From positions 434,001 to 498,000 of the forward strand of contig NZ_CANMQD010000002.1 in NCBI RefSeq assembly GCF_947499945.1: a stretch of 64,000 nt of DNA, given 5' to 3'. The notes beneath the pieces are model-generated. The model did not search any database and was not told the DNA's origin. It saw nothing but the letters and a program-made list of their open reading frames with translations. Both the position numbers and the translations under genes were made by a program. Shown in pieces: positions 54,201 to 63,072 of the stretch (within the stretch, counting starts at the first letter, position 1; the number at the start of each line of letters is the position of its first letter). Source of the DNA: an uncultured Sulfitobacter sp. (GTDB lineage: Bacteria; Pseudomonadota; Alphaproteobacteria; Rhodobacterales; Rhodobacteraceae).

Positions 54201-54598
54201 TTCTTCATCAAACGGTCTGCCTTTTTGCGTACCAGCGTGCTGCGCAAGTCATGCATCGCCAAAAGCAGCGCATCGGTCACTGCCTCAAGCTGTTCGTCAT
54301 TGGCGCGGGACTGCGCCCAATGTGCCGTGGTGTTCAGATAATCAATGGCGCGGAAAATATCGTCAATCTCGCGGTGCGCCAGCGTCGCCGCGCGTTCTTC
54401 CATCCACTCTTTGATGGCTGCAATATCAGGTTCTGAAAGGGTACGATCCCCTTGCGGCTTTATCTCGCCGTTGCGCATGTTGACGACCGCGATCTGGTCC
54501 ATCTCGATGCGCCGTTGGCGGTTCTCTGTATCCAGCCGAAACACAAACGCGCCATTCTCGCGCACGCGAAAATAATATTCTGGCAATTTGTCGGCCAT
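54197..54598 (-). CDS. Hypothetical helical protein
   Basis: A 133-residue soluble protein that I do not recognise. The N-terminal part is a beta-rich segment (MADKLPEYYFRVRENGAFVF, then LDTENRQRRIEMDQIAVVNM) of the kind seen in small Rhodobacteraceae hypotheticals. The C-terminal 70 residues are helical (EPDIAAIKEWMEERAATLAH). No cysteine pairs, signal or membrane segment. ATG 54598 is preferred to GTG 54607. It lies between the convergent MATE gene and a same-strand aminotransferase 98 bases upstream, so it may be the end of that transcript. Confidence 0.7.
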   Translation of the reverse strand: MADKLPEYYFRVRENGAFVFRLDTENRQRRIEMDQIAVVNMRNGEIKPQGDRTLSEPDIAAIKEWMEERAATLAHREIDDIFRAIDYLNTTAHWAQSRANDEQLEAVTDALLLAMHDLRSTLVRKKADRLMKN

Positions 54599-54696
54599 CT
54601 GGATCACCCCAAGTCTGTCTTTTTTCGCGGGTACGCGACCCCCCTAAGGCGCAGTGGAAAATTATTCCCCCCTGCGCCTCGCGCCTGTGTTTGGTC

Positions 54697-55914
<1,218 letters not shown>

Positions 55915-55991
55915 CTATATGAAAGTCACGAACACTCATAGGGGGTGGCCCCCCGCAGTTGCAAGCGCCTTTGGCGTAACAGGAGCACAGA

Positions 55992-56423
55992 ATGACGGAT
56001 GAGATCGACGACACAGCACAAGACGACACAGCACAGGCAGACTGGTTCGGCCCGGACGCTGCCACCTTCGGGGACCGTGTCGCCGCTGCACGCGATGCCG
56101 CTGGCATGACCCAAGAAGTGCTGGCCCGCCGTCTTGGCGTGCGCCTCAAGACCCTGCAAAGCTGGGAAAACGATCTGTCAGAGCCGCGTGCAAACCGCCT
56201 GTCGATGTTGGCGGGTCTGCTCAACGTCTCGATGATGTGGATGATCAACGGGGAGGGTGAAGGTCTTGATGGTGCCGACGGGGCAGGGGTCCTGCCTGCT
56301 GACGCTGCCGAATTGCTTAGCGAGATGCGTGGCCTGCGGGTCGAGCTGTCACAAAGTGCCAAACACGTCGCACGGCTGGAAAAACGCCTGCGCGCAATGT
56401 TGATGGAGACCACCGATGTCTGA
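55992..56423 (+). CDS. XRE-type regulator
   Basis: A 143-residue protein: a disordered acidic start, a Cro/XRE helix-turn-helix (about 27-80: AARDAAGMTQEVLARRLGVR; LKTLQSWENDLSEPRANRL) and a helical C-terminal tail. Its last eight bases overlap sdhE, so the two are translated together. This association recurs in relatives, as far as I recall, but the regulatory targets are unknown. Confidence 0.87.
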   Translation: MTDEIDDTAQDDTAQADWFGPDAATFGDRVAAARDAAGMTQEVLARRLGVRLKTLQSWENDLSEPRANRLSMLAGLLNVSMMWMINGEGEGLDGADGAGVLPADAAELLSEMRGLRVELSQSAKHVARLEKRLRAMLMETTDV

Positions 56424-56718
56424 ACCTGTTTTTGTAATGCCCCGCCCCGACCGCCCCGAAGGCGAGCCGCGCGAGACGCGGATCAAACGTCTCGCCATGC
56501 GCTCCATGCGCCGCGGGATCAAAGAGATGGACCTGATCCTCTCCGCCTATGCGACCGACCGCCTATCGAGCATGAGCGACGATGGCCTGACCCTCTATGA
56601 CGACTTCCTCGATGAGAACGACCACGACCTCTATCAATGGGTCACTGGACAATTTGCACCAAAAACTCCCTATGTAGATTTGGTTAAAGACATCCAAGCC
56701 CATATTTCCGTTGAATAA
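56416..56718 (+). CDS. sdhE: Succinate dehydrogenase FAD-assembly factor
   Basis: A 100-residue SdhE/SDHAF2-type protein with the diagnostic RRGIKEMDLIL (RGxxE) motif at about residues 33-43 and the five-helix layout ending in DENDHDLYQWVTGQFAPKTP. It helps attach FAD covalently to the flavoprotein subunit of succinate dehydrogenase. The N-terminal 20 residues are proline- and charge-rich, longer than in E. coli SdhE. Translationally coupled to the XRE gene upstream. Confidence 0.92.
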   Translation: MSEPVFVMPRPDRPEGEPRETRIKRLAMRSMRRGIKEMDLILSAYATDRLSSMSDDGLTLYDDFLDENDHDLYQWVTGQFAPKTPYVDLVKDIQAHISVE

Positions 56719-56747
56719 ATTGATCCTCTAGCTTTTAACGAAATATT

Positions 56748-56791
56748 CCGACTTTTTATGCATTCTCTGCGGCAGAGCCATAATAAGTCGG
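56748..56791 (+). promoter_or_regulatory. Large hairpin covering the ldtR ribosome-binding site
   Basis: CCGACTTTTTATG (56748-56760) and CATAATAAGTCGG (56779-56791) are complementary at 12 of 13 positions, with an inner CTCTGC-G-GCAGAG stem (56765-56777). The 3' arm runs into the GGAGAG ribosome-binding site of ldtR (56790-56795). It could be a LdtR operator, an sdhE terminator or an RNA element that hides the ribosome-binding site. Confidence 0.65.
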
Positions 56792-56799
56792 AGAGTAGT

Positions 56800-57318
56800 A
56801 TGAGTGTTCAGGATACCATTGGCCTGCCAGCCAATGAGAAAACGTCCCCCCCCGAAAAGGGATTTATGACCGGATATCTGGAGGCGCTGTCGCTGGTAGA
56901 GCGGCTGCACCGATTGCTGCTGGATGTGATCAAAGACGAGTTCGAGCGGGTCGGCGTGTTGGAGATCAACGCGGTCCAGGCGCTTTTGTTGTTCAACATC
57001 GGTGACAATGAAGTAACCGCAGGTGAGCTTAAGAGCCGCGGCTATTACCAAGGCAGCAACGTGAGCTATAACCTCAAAAAGCTGGTCGAGATGGGCTATA
57101 TGCACCACCAGCGCTGCGAGATTGACCGCCGCTCCGTGCGGGTGCGCCTAACGGAAAAAGGCCGCTATATCCGCGATGTGGTGGCTGATCTGTTCTCGCG
57201 CCACGCGGGCGGACTTGAGGATAAGGGCGTGCTGGGACCAGAGGGTGTGATCAACATCACCGCCTCCCTCAAACGGGTAGAGCGATACTGGACTGATCAA
57301 ATCCGTTATATTTACTGA
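56800..57318 (+). CDS. ldtR: MarR-type winged-helix regulator LdtR
   Basis: A 172-residue winged-helix protein closely matching LdtR of Rhizobiales/Liberibacter type: LVERLHRLLLDVIKDEFERVG, NAVQALLLFNIGDNEVTAGEL, RGYYQGSNVSYNLKKLVEMG and CEIDRRSVRVRLTEKG. In those bacteria it controls an L,D-transpeptidase gene and envelope or osmotic-stress traits. No transpeptidase gene is adjacent here. GGAG before ATG 56800 decides the start. A large hairpin covers the upstream region. Confidence 0.87.
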   Translation: MSVQDTIGLPANEKTSPPEKGFMTGYLEALSLVERLHRLLLDVIKDEFERVGVLEINAVQALLLFNIGDNEVTAGELKSRGYYQGSNVSYNLKKLVEMGYMHHQRCEIDRRSVRVRLTEKGRYIRDVVADLFSRHAGGLEDKGVLGPEGVINITASLKRVERYWTDQIRYIY

Positions 57319-57599
57319 TGAACTTGCGCAGCGGGGTATCTCGCTGCGCGTCTTAAGCCTGTCACACACCTCCAATTTTCCGAAGAGATTGTCGTTTCAG
57401 ATTCCGCCTTTGCTGATTTTATAAATGTTTGCATCCACCGGAACCCCAAAATCGATGCGCAACCTCATTGCCAAAACATGCCGCTATGCAGAAACTTATG
57501 GATAATCAACGCCGCGTCATGCTGCATCAGCATCGTTGACAGGGCCGCTGTTCAGGTCCGACACTCCTCTGCGACAGATGCACCCCAGAGGAGACAGCC
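57319..57599 (+). other. 281-base gap with two hairpins
   Basis: GCGCAGCG (57326-57333) and CGCTGCGC (57342-57349) form a perfect 8-base-pair stem just after ldtR, a likely transcript end though followed only by GTCTT. ATGCTG-CAT-CAGCAT (57519-57533) sits inside CAACG/CGTTG (57507-57538), upstream of the aldolase/adducin gene and perhaps an operator. No gene seen between them. Confidence 0.55.
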
Positions 57600-58421
57600 A
57601 TGAACACCCAATCAGCGCTTCGCACAGGCGGCTTTGATATTCCTGATCCCGTAGGCCTACCCACCCTCAAGGGCCAAGTGTCCGAGGCCGAATGGGACCT
57701 GCGCTGCCAACTTTCCGCGACCTATCGCCTTTGTGCGCTGCATGGTTGGACCGATCTGGTTTTTACCCATATTTCACTGCGCCTTCCCGACGAGGATGGA
57801 CAAGAGCGCTTTTTGATCAACCCCTACGGTCTGATGTTCGACGAGATGACCGCCTCTTCGTTGGTTAAGATCGACCTTGATGGCAATATTTGCGCCGATA
57901 CGCCTTATTTCATCAATCCCGCAGGTTTTACGATCCATAGTGCGATCCACGCCGCGCGTCATGACGCAGGCTGTGTCATCCATGTACACACACCCTACGG
58001 TGTGGCCGTGTCGGTGCAAAACGGCGGCCTGCGTCGCTATACCCAGTTCTCCATGGCTGTGAACAACGATCTGGCGTATCACGACTATGAGGGCATCGCA
58101 CTTGATCTGGATGAGCGCGCACGTATCGTGGCCGACATCGGCGAGAAAAGCCTGCTGATGCTGCGCAACCATGGCACGCTGACGGTCGGGCCAAACTGCG
58201 CAATCGCGTTTCTGCGCATGTATTTCCTTGAAAACGCCTGCAAAACTCAAATTCTGGCCCAAGCAGCGGGGGACGAGAACCTGCATGAGGAGCCGCAAAC
58301 CATGGCAGATACCGTCGCAGGGCAAGCTGCAGGTGCCTTTACCCCAGGCATGGGCGATAATCTGGTCTGGCCCGGTCTGATGCGCAAACTCGCACGGCAG
58401 AACCCCGGTCACGACACCTGA
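57600..58421 (+). CDS. Class II aldolase/adducin-family protein
   Basis: A 273-residue protein of the class II aldolase fold. Metal-ligand histidines are in GCVIHVHTPYG (His128, His130) and LLMLRNHGTLTV (His191). The catalytic glutamate that sits four residues before the IHSAIHAAR histidine in fuculose-phosphate aldolase is a glycine here (Gly109), so this belongs to the adducin-like group without proven aldolase activity. GAGGAGA precedes ATG 57600. Converges with the DUF1194 genes. Confidence 0.87.
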   Translation: MNTQSALRTGGFDIPDPVGLPTLKGQVSEAEWDLRCQLSATYRLCALHGWTDLVFTHISLRLPDEDGQERFLINPYGLMFDEMTASSLVKIDLDGNICADTPYFINPAGFTIHSAIHAARHDAGCVIHVHTPYGVAVSVQNGGLRRYTQFSMAVNNDLAYHDYEGIALDLDERARIVADIGEKSLLMLRNHGTLTVGPNCAIAFLRMYFLENACKTQILAQAAGDENLHEEPQTMADTVAGQAAGAFTPGMGDNLVWPGLMRKLARQNPGHDT

Positions 58422-58430
58422 GCAAAGGCC

Positions 58431-59147
58431 TCACCGCTGCGAGAGCACCAAGACATCGAGCTCGCGCAGCAGTTTGGCCTCCAGCGCATCTGCATATCCT
58501 TCAAACCCAAGCGCCACCTCCACAAAAGCATCTGGCCCCAAGATCACTTCCGCCCGAAAATAAGCACTCAACTCGGCAATCTCGCTTTGACGAATGTCAC
58601 CGCTCGAAGGATCATCAGCCCCGATGACCAGCGCGTTGATGGTAATCCCCGCCTGTTCCAACTTGGGCTTTACATTGCGCGGACGTGGCCCAAGGTTGCT
58701 TTTCCCATCGCCCGAAATATCCAGCGTTTGACGCCAGCAATGTCCCCGCTGCGCCAGATATTGCGCCCCGCGCATCATTGCCACGCCAAGGGCGGTACCG
58801 GGTGTGGCCTCAGCCCGCCGCTCGACGCTGTTCAACTGCGCAATCACATCCTCAAGCGCCGCCGCATCCGTGATCCGCGTCCAGGGCACCAAAAGCATCT
58901 GGTCTTGGGGGCCACTCCATTCAAACACCAGCAATTCAACAGGCGTCTCGACGCGTTCTAGCAAAGCGGCGCGCACTGCGTCGCTACTCAGCGCCCTAGC
59001 TACGCCGCCCACCTGCAAACGGTATTCACGCGCATCAACTGATCCTGACACATCGAGCGCCAGTACCAGCGCCTGACGGCAAACTTCCTGCGCAACCAAT
59101 TGTCCCGCACCCAAAGCGAGCAGTAGCGAAAGGAGCACTGCTCTCAT
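58431..59147 (-). CDS. Secreted DUF1194 (von Willebrand A-like) protein, copy 1
   Basis: A 238-residue protein with a signal peptide (to about residue 19, LVAQ) and a vWA-like DUF1194 domain. ALDVSGSVDAREY gives the DxSxS MIDAS metal motif (Asp32). TPGTALGVAMMRGAQYLA and LDISGDGKSNLGP supply the other MIDAS residues. Two cysteines (residues 23 and about 137) could form a disulfide. Such proteins probably bind partners in the periplasm; function unknown. Its start overlaps the second DUF1194 gene by four bases, so the two form a tandem pair. Confidence 0.88.
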   Translation of the reverse strand: MRAVLLSLLLALGAGQLVAQEVCRQALVLALDVSGSVDAREYRLQVGGVARALSSDAVRAALLERVETPVELLVFEWSGPQDQMLLVPWTRITDAAALEDVIAQLNSVERRAEATPGTALGVAMMRGAQYLAQRGHCWRQTLDISGDGKSNLGPRPRNVKPKLEQAGITINALVIGADDPSSGDIRQSEIAELSAYFRAEVILGPDAFVEVALGFEGYADALEAKLLRELDVLVLSQR

Positions 59148-59848
59148 CCCGCGTCTCCCTCCAGCTCCAATGCACCAATTGTGGGCGGCGTCAGTTCACG
59201 CTCCAGCTTGCGGCGCATGGCGCGCTCGAAATCATCAAACCCGTCCGCGATAATCAAAAACGCACCGGGGCCATGGATCACTTCGCCGCTGTAAAACGCG
59301 ATCAGGCCAACTTCGCCCTCGAAATCCGCCGCATTCACCACCAGACCGTTCACCGTCACATCCTGAAATGGAAATTCGCGGTAGGCATTGGCGGGGGGAA
59401 ACCCTTCATTGCTGACCCCGTCGCCCGCCATATCCAGTGTCTTGCGCAGACATTCAGGGCTACGCGCTAGCAGCTGCGCACCATAGCCCAAGGCGTAACC
59501 CATCGCCGTTGGAAAATCGTTGTGCGAGCGTTTCGATGCTGCAACCACTTCCGCCGCACCGAGTAGCGCAGCGCGGCTGTCGATCATCACCCAATCAAGG
59601 ATAACTTCCTGATTATACCGCCCCGACCATTCGAAGACTGCCAGAGCCACTGGTAGATCAGAAGCAAAAAATGCCGCCTCCACTTCGGGTGAGGTAAGAG
59701 CCGCGACAATACCGCTGCGCTGCAAGGTATCCTCAGTTGCATCGACCGAGCTTGAAATATCCACCGCAAGTGCGAGGGCCAGACGACACTCAGTTGCATG
59801 AGCGGGCAGGGCAGCCAACGCCAACCCTGCCGCCCAGAAGCAGCGCAT
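59144..59848 (-). CDS. Secreted DUF1194 (von Willebrand A-like) protein, copy 2
   Basis: A 234-residue paralogue of the following gene, with a signal peptide (to about residue 19, AHAT) and the MIDAS motif ALAVDISSSVDATEDT. DFPTAMGYALGYGAQLLA and LDMAGDGVSNEGF follow in the same order as in copy 1. The two copies are clearly diverged, so the duplication is old. The ATG at 59848 shares a base with the gloA stop (TAATG); TTG 59854 is less likely. Expressed with gloA and copy 1; possibly a heteromeric pair. Confidence 0.87.
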   Translation of the reverse strand: MRCFWAAGLALAALPAHATECRLALALAVDISSSVDATEDTLQRSGIVAALTSPEVEAAFFASDLPVALAVFEWSGRYNQEVILDWVMIDSRAALLGAAEVVAASKRSHNDFPTAMGYALGYGAQLLARSPECLRKTLDMAGDGVSNEGFPPANAYREFPFQDVTVNGLVVNAADFEGEVGLIAFYSGEVIHGPGAFLIIADGFDDFERAMRRKLERELTPPTIGALELEGDAG

Positions 59849-60282
59849 TACCAACTGCCGGTATTACCCATTGAAGTCCACGGTTCTGCGGGCTCCAGCG
59901 CGTCGCCCTCTTGCAACAACTCAACCGAGATGTTGTCGGGCGAGCGCACGAACGCCATACGCCCATCATGGGGCGGACGGTTAATGAGCACGCCATTGTC
60001 CATAAGGTGCTGGCATGTCTCATAGATGTTCTCAACGGTATAGGCGAGATGGCCAAAATGGCGGCTGTCAGACGGCAGCCCTTCATCGCCGTCCCAGTTA
60101 TAGGTCAGCTCCACATCCGCATGACCGTCATCCATGCCGGGAGGGCACAAAAACACAAGGGTAAAGCGTCCACCCTCGTTGTCCATCCGCCGCCGCTCAA
60201 CCAGCCCCAGCAGTTTGTAAAAAGCGATGGACGCATCAAGGTCTTTGACGCGAACCATTGTGTGTAGATATTTGATGGGCAT
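59848..60282 (-). CDS. gloA: Lactoylglutathione lyase (glyoxalase I)
   Basis: A 144-residue VOC-fold enzyme with the glyoxalase I metal ligands: HTMVRVKDLDASIAFYKLLG (His7), VELTYNWDG (Glu58 region), FGHLAYTVENIYE (His77) and ISVELLQEGD (Glu121). It isomerises the methylglyoxal-glutathione adduct to lactoylglutathione. Followed by two DUF1194 genes on the same strand. The link between methylglyoxal and those proteins is unclear and may be only transcriptional. It lies 77 bases downstream of the Slam gene on the same strand. Confidence 0.94.
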   Translation of the reverse strand: MPIKYLHTMVRVKDLDASIAFYKLLGLVERRRMDNEGGRFTLVFLCPPGMDDGHADVELTYNWDGDEGLPSDSRHFGHLAYTVENIYETCQHLMDNGVLINRPPHDGRMAFVRSPDNISVELLQEGDALEPAEPWTSMGNTGSW

Positions 60283-60359
60283 TGGGAAGGCTCCTTTTTG
60301 GGCATTTCTATTTGCCTCTACCGTAGCACCCGATGCCCCCTTGTCGAGATACCCAGACC

Positions 60360-61814
60360 CTAAAACGCCGATGCAATCCCGATGTTCAGCCCCACACGGT
60401 TCACATCATAAAGTCCGATATTGCTGTTGGTGGTAGAGGCGGTCAGGCTGACGGTGGGATTAAACCCGAAATAGTCGATCTGCTTGAATGTGGCGGTAAT
60501 ATCTCCGCCCACTTTGAATTCCTGCCGACCCGACGGATCGTGCGGCGATACATCATAATCCCGAAAGCTGGTGTTCAACCCGAATTGCAAAGAGGTGCCC
60601 ATGATCTCACGCCCCAGCACATAGCCGCCGCGCAGACCCAGTTCGCCATATTCGAAGCGCTCTGTATCCGAAGTTGTCATGCTTGCAACTGCACCCAAGT
60701 ACAGGCCATCCCCGCTAGCAAGCTTGCGGCTTATCCCTGCATTGATCTGGTATAATTGGTAATCAGCGCCCTGCTGCGCGTATCTAAAATCGGTGCTCAG
60801 ACCAAAAGAATATTTGGTCGTGCGGGATGCGTAATAGGATTGGCTGATCGAAGTGCGCAAAAAGCTGTTGTACTCATCGCCGCCATAAAAACTTTGCCCA
60901 ACATCCGCTGTAAAGGAAAACTCGCCGCGCTGGTCCTTGCGCAGCTGTTTGTAGCCATATCCAACCTGCACGGTGCCATAGGAAAAATCGCTACCCGTTA
61001 TATCGCTTGGTTCTTGTCCTTGGGCCACACGCTCGGCATCGGCTTCGGCAAGGTCAGCCTTGGCAGAAGCCGACAACTGATAGGTGCGAAAGGACACGCC
61101 TAATCTCAGATCATGAGCCGTTCGCTCTGTCTGCTTGAAGCGGTAGCGCGTTTGTACGCTCAGCCCCGCCTCAATCCCGGAGAGCGCCTTGCTCGCAGCC
61201 CCAAGCTCGACGATACCAGCCCCGTCAATGTCTAATGGGTTGAAGATTTGATACAGAAGTGAAGACGTGTCGCGCGCTGATCCATTGTTGATGTTGGAAT
61301 TGGGCGCCAGCGTGAAAGACAGATTCGTTTGCCATGGGTTGCGCCGCTGAACGTATCTAAAATCCTCTGCTGCGCGTGCTTCATGCTGTTTTGTCGGGGC
61401 AACTTCGGCGGCGCGGCGTAGCCACAATTGTGCGCGTGTGCGCTTGTTATCCGAGGACAACGCTTGCGCCATTAGCATTGCAGCAGTGTATTTGTGATTG
61501 TCCGTCTCGGCCGCACGCCACGCATGACGGGCCGCGTTTTGTGCGCCAGAAAACTCTTTCTTTACCCGCAGGGCGTGGGCGCGGATCAGTAGGGCTGTTA
61601 CATCCTTGGGATCACGCCTCAGCAGAGCATCCGCAAAGACCAACGCACGGTCAAAGTCACCATTGCGCAGGTTCAGTTCCGCCGCAAGGCGCATCTGCTC
61701 TACCGAAAGTTGGACCTGCTCGGACGGTGATTGCTCTGCAAAAGCAATAGGCGCAGCGGACAGAACCGCCGCGCCGAATGTCAAAGCAAATAAGCGCTTC
61801 GCGTTGTGGTTCAT
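60360..61814 (-). CDS. Slam-type outer-membrane surface-lipoprotein translocator
   Basis: A 484-residue protein with a signal peptide (to about residue 26, FAEQ). A TPR-like helical periplasmic domain follows (about 35-150: LNLRNGDFDRALVFADALLR; WLRRAAEVAPTKQHEA). A long beta-barrel region (about 155-484) has alternating aromatic strands and a C-terminal phenylalanine (NIGIASAF), typical of outer-membrane barrels. Length and layout match Slam/DUF560 proteins, which move lipoproteins to the cell surface. The start overlaps the upstream lipoprotein gene by four bases (ATGA), so the two form a translocator-substrate operon. Confidence 0.82.
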   Translation of the reverse strand: MNHNAKRLFALTFGAAVLSAAPIAFAEQSPSEQVQLSVEQMRLAAELNLRNGDFDRALVFADALLRRDPKDVTALLIRAHALRVKKEFSGAQNAARHAWRAAETDNHKYTAAMLMAQALSSDNKRTRAQLWLRRAAEVAPTKQHEARAAEDFRYVQRRNPWQTNLSFTLAPNSNINNGSARDTSSLLYQIFNPLDIDGAGIVELGAASKALSGIEAGLSVQTRYRFKQTERTAHDLRLGVSFRTYQLSASAKADLAEADAERVAQGQEPSDITGSDFSYGTVQVGYGYKQLRKDQRGEFSFTADVGQSFYGGDEYNSFLRTSISQSYYASRTTKYSFGLSTDFRYAQQGADYQLYQINAGISRKLASGDGLYLGAVASMTTSDTERFEYGELGLRGGYVLGREIMGTSLQFGLNTSFRDYDVSPHDPSGRQEFKVGGDITATFKQIDYFGFNPTVSLTASTTNSNIGLYDVNRVGLNIGIASAF

Positions 61815-62857
61815 GGTCTCAGTACATCGCCCCGATAAGCGATAAATCCGCTGGTATCGCGTGAGGACTGGCTGGCTGATTCAAGGACGAAGACGCCAAT
61901 AATCTCTTCAGCATTGTCCCCAGACATGATGGCGTAGTAATTCCCCGTTTCATACGAGGCGACGTTGCCTTCTACATCTGTGTAGTTGGCCGTAATTTCA
62001 CCGACCAAATCACCACTTTCCTGCAACACGCCAGGCCCGATGACAAATCGCGCAATCGGAAGTTCGGTCAATCCTTCACTGATCTGGTTTGCGACTTCAG
62101 AGGTGATGTCGTTACCATCAATGTCAAAGACCTTGCGGTTTTCAATCGCCCCACGGACGGCCGCACCGTCGTCAAAGTCATCGTAGTCCACCGAGATACG
62201 GATGTCTGAGGTCGTGTACTGAAGACCGCCCCCACTCTTGAAATCACGCAGACCGCCCGCACTTCCTGTATATCCCGCTTGCAGCGAGGCAGGCAGGGTC
62301 ACAGTTTCGTCACGCTGATAAATGAAGCCACCAAAACCGTAGGGGATGTAGTTGCCCGTGCGGATAATCGCAAACTGCGTTGTGGGAATGCCAGTATCTG
62401 TGCGGTTGCGGCTCACGCCATAAACGGCGCGGTACGTCAGCTGGTCAATCGCACCGCCACCTATCGGATCGGTAGCTGAATCCTCGGCTTCGTATACCGC
62501 AAACCGCCCTTCGTTCAGGCTGCTCACGATGGTGCCGCGCTGGTATGGGCTGTCGCCATCAAACGCGAGGTTGTTTACCGTAAAGGTGTCATCGGCGCTG
62601 TTATAGCTCACGCTATTGGCAAAACCGTTGCCATAGTTCTCGGCGCCGGCAGCGTCGGAAAGCGGCTCACTGCGAAAGACGGTAGAGCCGGCTGAGGGCG
62701 ATACCGTCCCGGGGGGCACGCCAGAATCTGTTGTGATGCCATCGCCATCGGTCTCACCGCCAGCGACTTCCTCCGTTTCAACGACATCAAACGGGTTACC
62801 GCCGCTACATGCCGCCAAACCCGCAATCATTGCGAGGCTGATAATTTGATTTTTCAA
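61811..62857 (-). CDS. Surface lipoprotein, probable Slam substrate
   Basis: A 348-residue lipoprotein. MKNQIISLAMIAGLAAC has a lipobox LAAC with lipidated Cys17. A low-complexity Gly/Asp/Glu linker (about 20-55) precedes two beta-rich parts. The C-terminal part, with IRISVDYDDFDDGAAVRGAI and GNYYAIMSGDNAEEIIGVFV, resembles the TbpB/HpuA-type small barrel (TbpBBD) that Slam recognises. The start is TTG 62857, eight bases after GAGGG; upstream codons to 62926 lack a signal sequence. No histidine- or tyrosine-rich haem or iron site is obvious, so the ligand is unknown. Confidence 0.78.
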   Translation of the reverse strand: MKNQIISLAMIAGLAACSGGNPFDVVETEEVAGGETDGDGITTDSGVPPGTVSPSAGSTVFRSEPLSDAAGAENYGNGFANSVSYNSADDTFTVNNLAFDGDSPYQRGTIVSSLNEGRFAVYEAEDSATDPIGGGAIDQLTYRAVYGVSRNRTDTGIPTTQFAIIRTGNYIPYGFGGFIYQRDETVTLPASLQAGYTGSAGGLRDFKSGGGLQYTTSDIRISVDYDDFDDGAAVRGAIENRKVFDIDGNDITSEVANQISEGLTELPIARFVIGPGVLQESGDLVGEITANYTDVEGNVASYETGNYYAIMSGDNAEEIIGVFVLESASQSSRDTSGFIAYRGDVLRP

Positions 62858-63072
62858 TGTTCTGCCCTCGAGAGCTGATGTTTTATAGTTTTTCCGACCA
62901 TCGCCGCCCCGCCTGCCGCTTGTCAACGTGCATGGCTCGAAGAGGCGGATTAACCCTCATACTATGGCCAAAAAACAATACCATATCTGGCGTTTCCGCG
63001 CCGCCCATCGCCAGATATAGTGGCCCCCGAATCCTATGACATCCCATCCATTCCGACCAAAGGACCGCAAAA
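62858..63072. other. Divergent promoter region of lipoprotein operon and thyX
   Basis: This 215-base gap includes an inverted repeat (62983-63018), a minus-strand TTGACA (bases 62931-62936 read as TGTCAA on the plus strand) that lacks a well-spaced -10, and the thyX ribosome-binding site AAAGGA (63058-63063). No gene is seen here. Confidence 0.45.
62983..63018. repeat. Perfect inverted repeat upstream of thyX
   Basis: ATATCTGGCG (62983-62992) and CGCCAGATAT (63009-63018) are perfect 10-base arms around 16 bases. It ends 54 bases before the thyX start. An operator or a 5'-UTR hairpin is possible; no U-tract follows on either side. Confidence 0.6.

Noticed and set aside
61811..62857. Classical transferrin- or haemoglobin-binding receptor
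   Set aside because: Only the C-terminal barrel-like part resembles TbpB/HpuA; there is no TonB-dependent partner and a marine host makes transferrin an improbable ligand.
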